DNA of 64,000 bases from assembly GCA_015350385.1 (NCBI GenBank), contig WNKI01000001.1, positions 7,279,433 to 7,343,432 on the forward strand, given 5' to 3'. The notes beneath the pieces were generated by a model. It ran no database searches and was not told the origin of the DNA. It saw nothing but the letters and a program-made list of their open reading frames with translations. The position numbers and the translations under genes were made by a program. How positions within the stretch are numbered: the first letter of the stretch is position 1; each line of letters begins with the position of its first letter. Shown here in pieces: positions 21,599 to 29,378 of the stretch. Origin of the DNA: Aculops lycopersici (Eukaryota; Arthropoda; Arachnida; Trombidiformes; Eriophyidae).

Positions 21599-22212
21599 AT
21601 TGTGCGATTATTCAATGTAATGGATTGATTATATGTTGTGGCCACAATACAATGGCTAAGTTAAGATTAGTTGATATGTTTTCCAGTTTCGGAGTCCAAA
21701 TGCAGGAATTGAGGTTTTGTTTAAAGAGTTCTGTGACAAAAGGCTTTCACTTGTTTCTACAAAATGATTTGTATATTTTTCCGCGTGGTCGTTGGTTTGA
21801 GTAAGGTTGACTTGATTGATTATGTTATCGCAAGCTAGCTATCGAGCTAGAGTTGGATAAGATGAATCTAATATGTCACTTGAGGGGCTATTAATTTGTG
21901 AGGGGAGACAATGGAATTGTTTGCATTGGCCAAAATGAACATGTAATACAGAGGGGTTTCAGCGGATAGTTAATACCTCCCCGCACGCGACGCCCGAGAG
22001 GCCCAGCAGCAAGATATTGGAAGCGCTAACCAATACGAGTTTGCTTAGAGTGTACGAACTAATTTTTGCAAACTTTGTTCCTCGCCCGTGAATAAGAATT
22101 CTAGGTCACTATTTCGGCCTTAGTAAGTTTAAGAACCAGATTCGATTTTAAACAACTCACTGCTTCCAAATGATGCCTTGCAGAGTAGTTTCATTGTGAA
22201 ATCGTGAAAGTG
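21599..22212. other. Intergenic region without recognisable genes
   Basis: About 600 bases upstream of the acid phosphatase start on the minus strand and downstream of the PPxY gene. It probably includes the phosphatase promoter. I see no coding sequence or repeat of note. Confidence 0.4.
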
Positions 22213-22218
22213 TTTATT
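22213..22218 (-). terminator. Poly(A) signal of the small PPxY gene
   Basis: TTTATT on the + strand, AATAAA on the minus strand, about 100 bases after the stop at 22320. It helps support the short upstream ORF as a real gene. Confidence 0.45.
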
Positions 22219-22319
22219 TTGTTCATATAATGAAATGCTTAACTTAACTCGAGTTTGAAGTCCTTACATTGCAGGAAGTTAATCGAGATTGTACATAGAT
22301 TGCTGATTTTGTCAAGTCT

Positions 22320-22778
22320 TCAGTCTAACATATTTATAATAAAGAAGATAAAGCTCTCGAGTCCTCTTTTGACACGAGATCCTAGACCAGTTTGAAGATG
22401 AGATGAATCATTAGTGGAACCGGACGAGCTTGAGGAATTCAAAGCCGAGTTGCGAGCTAGGTTGGAACTCGTGGTGGTGGTACTAGAACCGGGGCTTCGC
22501 GGCCCTAGAGTACCGGCTGGAATTCTACGACGATTTGGTGTTGCATTGCTATGAGTAAGTATATTGTCCTCATTATGGCACAATGTGGAATTTGACACCT
22601 TCACTGGATTGCTGTTGCGGCTGTCCTGGAGTACGTTTCCGCTTGTCTCGGCGATTGCCTGCTCATATCTAGGTGGAGGACCTATAAATTCAGTCTGTTC
22701 ACTAGCCGAGATCATGACCTCGGCAGTGTTAGGAGGTATAATCGCCAATTGGCGTTCGCGGGTCACAGAAGGAGACAT
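22320..22778 (-). CDS. Small Ser/Thr-rich protein with a PPxY motif, unknown function
   Basis: This is an ATG-initiated ORF of 152 residues. It carries IGPPPRYEQAI near residues 32-42, a canonical PPxY ligand for WW domains such as those of Nedd4-family ubiquitin ligases or Yorkie/YAP. The middle is low-complexity (Ser/Thr/Asn). The last 20 residues, VKRGLESFIFFIINMLD, form a basic-then-hydrophobic segment that might be a short membrane-associating helix. The PPxY motif plus a hydrophobic segment is the layout of small Nedd4 adaptors (for example commissureless or NDFIP types), but there is no sequence match to name it. A minus-strand AATAAA lies about 100 bases after the stop. It could also be the last exon of a larger gene. 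Confidence 0.5.
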   Translation of the reverse strand: MSPSVTRERQLAIIPPNTAEVMISASEQTEFIGPPPRYEQAIAETSGNVLQDSRNSNPVKVSNSTLCHNEDNILTHSNATPNRRRIPAGTLGPRSPGSSTTTTSSNLARNSALNSSSSSGSTNDSSHLQTGLGSRVKRGLESFIFFIINMLD

Positions 22779-23753
22779 TTTAAATTGGATATGTCAATGT
22801 AGTGCAAATATTCTATTTGCATGTTATATCACATTGATTATTTTGGTCACTATGATGTAGTAATAATGTGAGATTCTTGAGTAACAAGGAGACATCGGTA
22901 CAGTAGCCGACTTTGGAAATCTCATCGTATCCAGTCGATCTATAATTTTGCATTGCTATGTCAAAAATCCGTGGGAGGAAATATCCATTCCTCACCCATT
23001 GTGTTCGAATGGGTTGAGTAACAATAGAAGAGATTAATATTTTAATCTTACAAAGCCAATTACGACAAAAACAGGATTTTTTGTGCAAAATGGGTACCTT
23101 TGAAGAATGATTCTGCAATTGCCACCTTGGGGAAATTTCGACCTTGAATACGTGGAATGGACAGAGTATCAACCCGATCGGTGCAGCGGATTCCGGCGGT
23201 ATCTAGCGGTCATTGCGTGTAGCTTTCCGTAAGACGTGTGATGCAGCGCGAGCGGTGCAGGCCAAGATTTCCCGCCATTTTTAACTCCTTGTTCTCAAGA
23301 TGAGATTTTTGTTTCTTTCTGGCAGATTCTGCACCTGTGTAAATTTGTACACTGACCAATGGCGAATCAATATGATTAGTTCAAAAACTGGGAATATCAG
23401 CTGGTCTTGCAGGGTAACAAGATTGCCGAGCCGATTGGATGATGGAACAACAAAATTCTATGCGAGCGAACTAGTCGCGCATTTAAATTTTCGCGCCACG
23501 CATGCGAGAAGAAGCGTGTGCAGCGGATGGCGATCGCTCGCCTTCGCAAAGCCTGAGAGCCATGCACCCTGCATGCCATGTTTGTGTGTGTAAGGTAACG
23601 TCGGCATCCACTATTCTACGAACCCTCATGGAAATTCTCTATCCATAATCTTTACTTACAAATATAAAATTATATTGCAATCATAATTATTGATTAAAAA
23701 CAATCGTGTCATCCTCATCTATTAGATAACTATTAGAATATCAAACGAACACA
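22779..23753. promoter_or_regulatory. Divergent intergenic region before RPS14
   Basis: About 975 bases between the PPxY gene (minus) and RPS14 (plus). It should hold the RPS14 promoter and 5' UTR. No firm core element or TOP tract was assigned. Frames inside lack family similarity. Confidence 0.35.
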
Positions 23754-24209
23754 ATGGCACCAAGAAAGGGAAAGAAGTCCGATGATGCGCCAGTCGTTCA
23801 ATTGGGACCACAAGCTCAAGAGGGCGAAAATGTATTTGGTGTTGCCCATATCTATGCCAGTTTCAATGACACATTTGTTCACGTTACCGACTTATCCGGT
23901 CGTGAGACGATCTGCCGAGTCACTGGTGGCATGAAGGTCAAGTCAGATCGTGACGAATCGTCACCATATGCCGCCATGTTGGCCGCGCAAGATGTTGCCG
24001 AGAAATGCAAAGGTTTGGGAATCAATGCCTTGCACATTAAACTTCGTGCAACTGGAGGCACCAAGACCAAGACTCCAGGTCCAGGCGCCCAAAGTGCTCT
24101 TAGGGCTCTAGCCCGTTCAGGCATGAAGATTGGCCGTATCGAAGATGTTACTCCAATTCCATCTGACAGCACAAGAAGGAAGGGCGGTAGACGCGGTCGT
24201 AGACTGTAG
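23754..24209 (+). CDS. RpS14: 40S ribosomal protein S14 (uS11)
   Basis: A complete 151-residue protein, the standard eukaryotic length, in one exon. It is recognisable throughout: GVAHIYASFNDTFVHVTDLSG, ETICRVTGGMKVK, SSPYAAMLAAQDVA, HIKLRATGG, KTPGPGAQSALRALARSG and the basic end RRKGGRRGRRL, the tail that contacts rRNA near the mRNA exit channel. It is part of the platform of the small subunit. The absence of introns in the coding sequence is unusual for an animal RPS14 and fits the intron-poor local genes. AATAAA at 24251-24256 lies 42 bases after the stop. Confidence 0.98.
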   Translation: MAPRKGKKSDDAPVVQLGPQAQEGENVFGVAHIYASFNDTFVHVTDLSGRETICRVTGGMKVKSDRDESSPYAAMLAAQDVAEKCKGLGINALHIKLRATGGTKTKTPGPGAQSALRALARSGMKIGRIEDVTPIPSDSTRRKGGRRGRRL

Positions 24210-24250
24210 ATTGTCGAGGTCATATTATTTGTCTATAATTTATCTCTCGA

Positions 24251-24256
24251 AATAAA
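24251..24256 (+). terminator. Poly(A) signal of RPS14
   Basis: AATAAA 42 bases after the RPS14 stop codon, typical of a short ribosomal-protein 3' UTR. Confidence 0.75.
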
Positions 24257-24321
24257 CAAATATTATACCTAAGTGAATCAATAAGAACTAAGCTAATCAC
24301 CATAGAATTATATAATCAGAA

Positions 24322-24327
24322 TTTATT
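24322..24327 (-). terminator. Poly(A) signal of NUDT14
   Basis: TTTATT on the + strand, AATAAA on the minus strand, 152 bases after the NUDT14 stop. With the RPS14 signal at 24251-24256, the two convergent transcripts end within about 100 bases of each other. Confidence 0.6.
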
Positions 24328-24478
24328 AGCTGAAACCAAATTGAGATAGTGAGTCCCTTCGCTATGTAAGTTTGGATGCAATATTAGTAACAACAATACC
24401 ATCGATGCCATTAGCGAGCTCGAACTTTCATCAGTGATTCATGATAACAACAGCTTGTGCTGAAAAGAAATCTAAAAT

Positions 24479-25177
24479 CTACTTGTTCAGCTTGGGCAAG
24501 TACTCATACAGAAACCAGCAAGTTCCAAACAACATTGCCGGCGGTCTTGAGTACGGAGCGTCCTCGTCGCGACAATAGATCGCTTTTCTTGCCTCTTCAA
24601 TGTCGAGCTCCATCACTTCGATAGCCTCGTCGTCCACTCCTCCACCCTTAGCCGACTTTTGATTATCAGTCACCTCGGTGAAGAATAGGTTCATCATGGT
24701 TCCCGACATACCGGTGGATCCTCGGAATGAGTTAATGAACTTGACCGACTCAAGAGGAACATCGTATCCTGTTTCCTCAACGATCTCCTCTCTCATAACT
24801 TCTTGAGGAGTCATTCCATCCTTGTCGGCTAAACCGGCGCACAGTTCCATCGTGTAGCCAAGTTTTTCCTCTGGCGATATTGGCAAGTTGTTCGGGTCAA
24901 ACTGTGTTAGATCCGATTGGTTTTTAGTGACACTTGACAGATAAACTGCAGGTCTGAATTGCTTGACATAGATGAGCTTGTTCCTAGATTTGTTGTATAT
25001 AACGGAAGCGACACTATCGTGGACCTTAAGGCAATCCCAGGCTCGAGTCCTTCCGTTCAATGTGAAAGTCATACGAACTGGTCTCAGGTATTTGGACTCC
25101 CCCTCAGATAGGGCACGGATCCCATGCAGAACAAGGCCGCTTTGTTTAGGATTTGAGTCGCTTGCTGCCGAAGCCAT
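24479..25177 (-). CDS. NUDT14: Nudix hydrolase NUDT14-like (UDP-sugar diphosphatase)
   Basis: A single-exon 232-residue protein, close to human NUDT14 (222). NUDT14 hydrolyses UDP-glucose and ADP-ribose in the cytoplasm. Family marks are YLRPVRMTF, RAWDCLKVHDSVAS, VKQFRPAVYLS (conserved KQFRPAVY), the Nudix box starting at ELCAGLADKDG and ending EEIVEETGY with metal-binding Glu residues, then LFFTEVTD, GGGVDDEAIEV and the C-terminal ILPEL-like FGTCWFLYEYLPKL. An Arg of the textbook Nudix box is Glu here (EEIVEETGY); human NUDT14 also lacks it and has Lys. The start at 25177 is the first ATG; the first 10-15 residues are not conserved. Confidence 0.92.
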   Translation of the reverse strand: MASAASDSNPKQSGLVLHGIRALSEGESKYLRPVRMTFTLNGRTRAWDCLKVHDSVASVIYNKSRNKLIYVKQFRPAVYLSSVTKNQSDLTQFDPNNLPISPEEKLGYTMELCAGLADKDGMTPQEVMREEIVEETGYDVPLESVKFINSFRGSTGMSGTMMNLFFTEVTDNQKSAKGGGVDDEAIEVMELDIEEARKAIYCRDEDAPYSRPPAMLFGTCWFLYEYLPKLNK

Positions 25178-26150
25178 GTCTTTGCTGATTAGTTTTCTAG
25201 GTGTTGAATTGCTGAAATAGATTGCAGATGTGCTTCGAAGGTACCCTAATGGTCTGGCTGTGGCTCTGCAGAGATGAATTGATCCAGGAAGATGAAATTG
25301 TTACAGACTTTACTTTTCCGAGTTCTTTTTGTATCTAGACGAGGATCTCGTTTAGTTGCGTATGGTTATGTATCGAAACTCACCTCAATATTGTATAGTG
25401 CATTATCAGAATGGTGAGCCAAAGGTGAATTTTCTTCTTAGTATTTGCAATGCTGCTTATCCCACTTGCTGAATGTTGCTCAATGACCGAATAACCGGTC
25501 ACGCGCGATGATGTGACTTGTGAGTTGCTCACTCTCTAAAAATTTTCCTTTCTTGTAAGACTCCGCCCTGCAAAAGTATTTCTGATTTAGAATTTATTCC
25601 GTTGCAATGAGAATGGGCATCTATTAGGTGATCGTTTCTATGACTCCCAGATGCATCTAGGCAATCAATCACAATTTGTGAAGGGCAAAATGCACGATGT
25701 GGATGAACGTAAACAAAGTGGCCACGAGCTCAGCCGAAATTTGTCAGCTGACGCTCGTAGCTTGCCACAAATTTGCATGAGAATCTTGCACTAACTAGTG
25801 TCTATAGACGCGATTTGATTGATATCGAGATTATCATGTACCCCTGACAGTGGTATGATTATTGTTGTCAAGCCCAAATCGTCTTCAAATGTTGGAATCG
25901 ATAACGAGAGATCGACAGGTTGGAGATGAGCTCTGTTGACTGGAGGGTCTTTAATTAGCGCGCTTGGAATGCAGGCAATTACGTACAAACGACGCACAAA
26001 ATTTAGGAATCCGCTCACAACAACAAAGCATCACTTTAGCAGACTTCGGCAGTAAACCCTGTGCGTGCGTTCTCACTGTACAAATTGTGGCGATGCAAAC
26101 TTTTTCTGGTAGTAATTTACGAAAATTTTATTGATAACATTACATTCAAA
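25178..26150. promoter_or_regulatory. Divergent intergenic region between NUDT14 and TAF13
   Basis: About 970 bases between divergent genes, expected to hold both promoters. A short frame at 25791-26018 starts only with GTG and is not accepted as a gene. No repeats of note. Confidence 0.35.
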
Positions 26151-26546
26151 ATGACCGACTCAAATGACAAAACGGGTAACAATCCAACCCACAGCCAACA
26201 GGTAGAATTTGTACAGCCAGCAGTGCCTAGCCAATCAAGTGGCAGTGGCGGCAAATTATACGGCAAGGAGCTACGGTGTATGATGTACGGTTTTGGCGAT
26301 GATAGAAATCCATACACAGAGTCAGTAGAATTGCTTGAAGATTTAGTATTGAAGTATATCAATGAAACGACAAGAAAAGCAATGGATGTCGGGAGGACGG
26401 GCAAGATAACAGTTGAAGATGTGATGTATTTAATTAGAAAAGACAAGAGAAAATGTGCCAGAGTGAAAGAGTTGCTATTGATGAACGAAGAGTTGAAGAA
26501 GTCCCGCAAGGCGTTTGACATCGAAATTTTGGCAACAAAACAGTGA
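26151..26546 (+). CDS. Taf13: TFIID subunit TAF13
   Basis: The start is the ATG at 26151 (MTDSND), giving 131 residues; the longer open frame upstream is not conserved. TAF13 is a histone-fold subunit of TFIID that pairs with TAF11. The match is clear from ELRCMMYGFGDDRNPYTESV (about residue 42), LLEDLVLKYI, RKAMDVGRTGKITVEDVMYLIRKD and KCARVKELLLMNEELKKSRKAFD, in the same order and spacing as human TAF13. The N-terminal 40 residues are low-complexity. The next ORF starts only 73 bases after the stop and no AATAAA lies between them. Confidence 0.96.
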   Translation: MTDSNDKTGNNPTHSQQVEFVQPAVPSQSSGSGGKLYGKELRCMMYGFGDDRNPYTESVELLEDLVLKYINETTRKAMDVGRTGKITVEDVMYLIRKDKRKCARVKELLLMNEELKKSRKAFDIEILATKQ

Positions 26547-26619
26547 GGTCTTCACTCACATTCTTTTTGCGTGCTTTGTGAATGGGAAATTTTTCCTCAC
26601 TTAAGCAAATCAGCCATGA

Positions 26620-26949
26620 ATGTGTTGCGTTGGCTGCCACTCGCAGACGCTGCCAGTGCTGCTACTGCTGCTAATCTGTAATGTGGCGGCCAATGTCGAT
26701 GTGTACCCGCAGCACTGCGAATGCCATAGGATAGGAAGAGCATGCGTGCGAGATATTTTGGAAAACGCGTGTTCGTCGGTCGAACGCAGATTTCTCTTTT
26801 CCTCTCAGAGCCAGAGTGATTTTCCAATCCATGTCACGTTAATATCATCTCGAATCAATTGTCCTAAACTGATGCAAACAATCACAGATAAACTTAACAT
26901 ACACAGCAATTATAATCAGACAATCAGGTTAGCCATTTGGACAGTTTAA
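26620..26949 (+). CDS. Small putative secreted Cys-containing protein, unknown
   Basis: An ATG-initiated ORF of 109 residues between TAF13 and DNAJC2 on the same strand, with spacers of 73 and 76 bases. The N-terminus has a strong hydrophobic core (TLPVLLLLLICNVAAN) typical of a signal peptide. The rest has a Cys cluster (HCECHRIGRACVRDILENACSS), one further Cys (RINCPKL) and a possible N-glycosylation site (NQT). I do not recognise a family. Codon use looks protein-like but the length is modest, and no poly(A) signal separates it from TAF13, so it could be a downstream cistron or a chance frame in the TAF13 3' UTR / DNAJC2 5' UTR. Confidence 0.4.
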   Translation: MCCVGCHSQTLPVLLLLLICNVAANVDVYPQHCECHRIGRACVRDILENACSSVERRFLFSSQSQSDFPIHVTLISSRINCPKLMQTITDKLNIHSNYNQTIRLAIWTV

Positions 26950-27025
26950 AGGAACTAAATTGAGATCGCTCTCTCTATTATTTGCACTCAAACAAATACC
27001 AGAAAATTTGCATCATTTACGCGCC

Positions 27026-28549
27026 ATGGCCAGAGAACCACTCTCGCCTCGTGCCCTAGTCCACATTGAACCATATCGACTATGGACCATCAAGTACCTA
27101 AGTAGACACAACATCATTAGCAAGGATGAGGTCGCTGCCTTATTGGAGAAATATCTCGAGTCTGTGAACAAGGCCAAGGCAAATATTAGCAAGGAGTCAG
27201 AGAAGGAGAGCGATGATTACTTGATTGGGCTGGAGCCAACCAAGTGGAAGGACCAAGACCATTACATGGTCTTGGGCTTGCAGCATCTTCGCTGGAAGGC
27301 CACCGAGGATGACATACGCAGGGCACATAGGCGCAAGGCGCTAAAGCATCATCCGGACAAGAGGAAGAATCAAGTCAAGGACTTGGAGTCCGATTATTAC
27401 TCATGCATCACTCGTGCTATGGATCTTCTAGGTGACCCCGTGAAAAGGCGTAGCTTTGACTCAGTTGATCCAACATTCGACGATACTATTCCTAATCAAA
27501 TCAAGGCATCAAAGCTCGAACAAGATCCTCAACTATTCTACCGAACCTTTGCTCCCATCTTTGAACGAAACTCTCGTTGGTCAACTAAACAATATGTCCC
27601 TCAACTAGGCAACCAATATTCGAGACGCGAACAAGTAGAATACTTCTATGAATATTGGTACAATTTCCAATCATGGAGAGAATTTAGTTATCTAGACGAG
27701 GAGGATAAGGAAAAGGGTGAGAATAGGGATGAAAGGCGTTGGTTGGATCGACAGAATAAGGCTGCCAGACAACAGAGGAAAAAGGCTGAAAACATACGAA
27801 TCCGGCAGCTGGTCGATAACGCTTATGGCTGTGATCCAAGGATTGCCAAGTTCAAGGAAGAAGATAAGCAAAAGAAATTGGATGCAAAGAGAGCTAAGCA
27901 GGAAGAGATACGGCAACGAATTGAACGAGATGAGGCTGAAAAGGCTCGACGCTTGGAAGAGGAGAAACAAAAGCAAATGGCCATTGTTGAGGAGGAGAAA
28001 AAGAAGAAGCTTGATGAAAAGAAGCAACGTGACCAAGTGAAAAAGGAGAGCAAGAAGGCTATCAAAAGTTTAGAGGAGATTTTCAAAACAAACGAATACT
28101 TTGCCAACAATCCTAGGGACAAATTAAAGCACATTGAGGAATTAGACAAGTTGACCAAAATGCTTTCAACATTGGAGATAAAAGAATTCAAAGTTGAGAT
28201 GGATCAACAGACAAGCTTCGATGATAAACTGACTGCCTTTTTAACACGTGTTGATAGGATGAATGAAATGATTGATGCGGAAAAGAAGCAATCAATGACT
28301 AACTCGCCACCTTCTGCAACTAACGGTACTAACGGGATCAGCAAATCGAAGGAGGCTACATGGACGGAGGATGAGGTCAAACTTTTAGTCAAATCTGTTA
28401 GTTTATATCCAGCAGGAACTAAAGACAGATGGGATGTGATATCGAAGTATATGGCGCAGCATTCGAACAACAAATATCAGCGCGATTCTAAACAAGTTTT
28501 GAGCAAGGTAAAGCAAATTCAAGAGCAACTTGCAAAGAGGCGAGCGTGA
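27026..28549 (+). CDS. DNAJC2: DnaJ homolog subfamily C member 2 (zuotin/MPP11), one SANT domain
   Basis: A single-exon 507-residue protein starting at ATG 27026. DNAJC2 is the J-protein of the ribosome-associated complex, working with an Hsp70 at the exit tunnel, and in animals also has a chromatin role. Domains in order: an N-terminal segment, the J domain (DQDHYMVLGLQHLRWKAT, HHPDKR with the catalytic HPD motif), SVDPTFDDT, FERNSRWS, the zuotin homology region (FYEYWYNFQSWREFSYLDEE, DERRW, VDNAYGCDPRI), a long charged coiled coil, and one SANT/Myb domain (TWTEDEVKLLVKSVSLYPAG, RWDVISKYM). Human DNAJC2 has 621 residues and two SANT domains; here the protein stops directly after the first. 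An unseen 3' exon with the second domain cannot be excluded, though no donor was evident at the end. Confidence 0.94.
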   Translation: MAREPLSPRALVHIEPYRLWTIKYLSRHNIISKDEVAALLEKYLESVNKAKANISKESEKESDDYLIGLEPTKWKDQDHYMVLGLQHLRWKATEDDIRRAHRRKALKHHPDKRKNQVKDLESDYYSCITRAMDLLGDPVKRRSFDSVDPTFDDTIPNQIKASKLEQDPQLFYRTFAPIFERNSRWSTKQYVPQLGNQYSRREQVEYFYEYWYNFQSWREFSYLDEEDKEKGENRDERRWLDRQNKAARQQRKKAENIRIRQLVDNAYGCDPRIAKFKEEDKQKKLDAKRAKQEEIRQRIERDEAEKARRLEEEKQKQMAIVEEEKKKKLDEKKQRDQVKKESKKAIKSLEEIFKTNEYFANNPRDKLKHIEELDKLTKMLSTLEIKEFKVEMDQQTSFDDKLTAFLTRVDRMNEMIDAEKKQSMTNSPPSATNGTNGISKSKEATWTEDEVKLLVKSVSLYPAGTKDRWDVISKYMAQHSNNKYQRDSKQVLSKVKQIQEQLAKRRA

Positions 28550-28826
28550 ATCGCCGCTTGATGAAATGAATTGGCTTTTTTCGTTACCACTATCACAACT
28601 ACTGTATATCTATTACCAATACCTAAAACTAAACTATAACATCAAATACCACTTCTACAGTCTGACTCGGAATCAAAAATATCTCCATTAACGTTCATTC
28701 CAGTTGAATTAGCGACACTTTTCTACAGCCTTAACAACATCACCTCTCGATACGAATCGTTATCTCAAAGAAATTAACAGGGATCAGTCGAGAAAGAGTT
28801 ATCTGACCTGGACAAGAGTGTTAGCT

Positions 28827-29378
28827 TTATCTATTGTAGTCTCTGGCCTTAATGTAACTATACGAAATTGGCGCGTGGCCCTCTGGTACAAATTCGGTTT
28901 CTCGTTCCTCGTAGGCTTCGTATGGGTCATCCACAAAGAATGTCTTCTTCCTAAACTTTTGCTCAAACATTTGCTCCAATTGTTTACATTGTCTCTCTGT
29001 GCACATGACATGCTGTTTGGTCCACAGCATCTTATCTCCAGTCTTCTTCCACATCCCTGTGCCCCTTCCACCTCTAGCTCGAATCCAGTTGCCGCAATTC
29101 AATCTGTAGAACCTATCCAATGCTCTTGGATCTCCATGCCTCTTGTCGTCGTAGAATCCAACATAAGTTGTTTGGTATTGATCACCAGGTAAATTTTCAT
29201 ATTCTGTAAATGTAGGCTCGTGCAACAATCGGCTAGTTTGTCTCTTCTTGTAACCCGCCTTCTGGGTGTGGTTGATGAGCACTTGATTTGAGGCGGAGGC
29301 GAAGGTTATACTGGGCATTGCTTTTGTTAACGATGAAATGGACGGCATTAGCCGGTTGACTAGCGATGCCGCCATCAT
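28827..29378 (-). CDS. mRpL35: Mitochondrial large-subunit ribosomal protein bL35m
   Basis: A complete 183-residue protein beginning at one of two adjacent ATGs (29378 or 29375). The N-terminal 40 residues are rich in Ser, Ala and basic residues and lack acids, as expected of a mitochondrial targeting peptide. The conserved body matches animal MRPL35: ALDRFYRLNCGNWIRAR, MWKKT, HVMCTERQCKQLEQMF and FFVDDPYEAYEERE (human YVDDPYQKYHDR). The protein is part of the 39S mitoribosomal subunit. It is convergent with DNAJC2, with 277 bases between stops; no canonical poly(A) signal was seen for either in that spacer. Confidence 0.9.
   Translation of the reverse strand: MMAASLVNRLMPSISSLTKAMPSITFASASNQVLINHTQKAGYKKRQTSRLLHEPTFTEYENLPGDQYQTTYVGFYDDKRHGDPRALDRFYRLNCGNWIRARGGRGTGMWKKTGDKMLWTKQHVMCTERQCKQLEQMFEQKFRKKTFFVDDPYEAYEERETEFVPEGHAPISYSYIKARDYNR

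Noticed and set aside
25791..26018. 75-codon minus-strand frame between NUDT14 and TAF13
   Set aside because: It starts with GTG and has no Met, no family resemblance and no poly(A) signal at a fitting distance.
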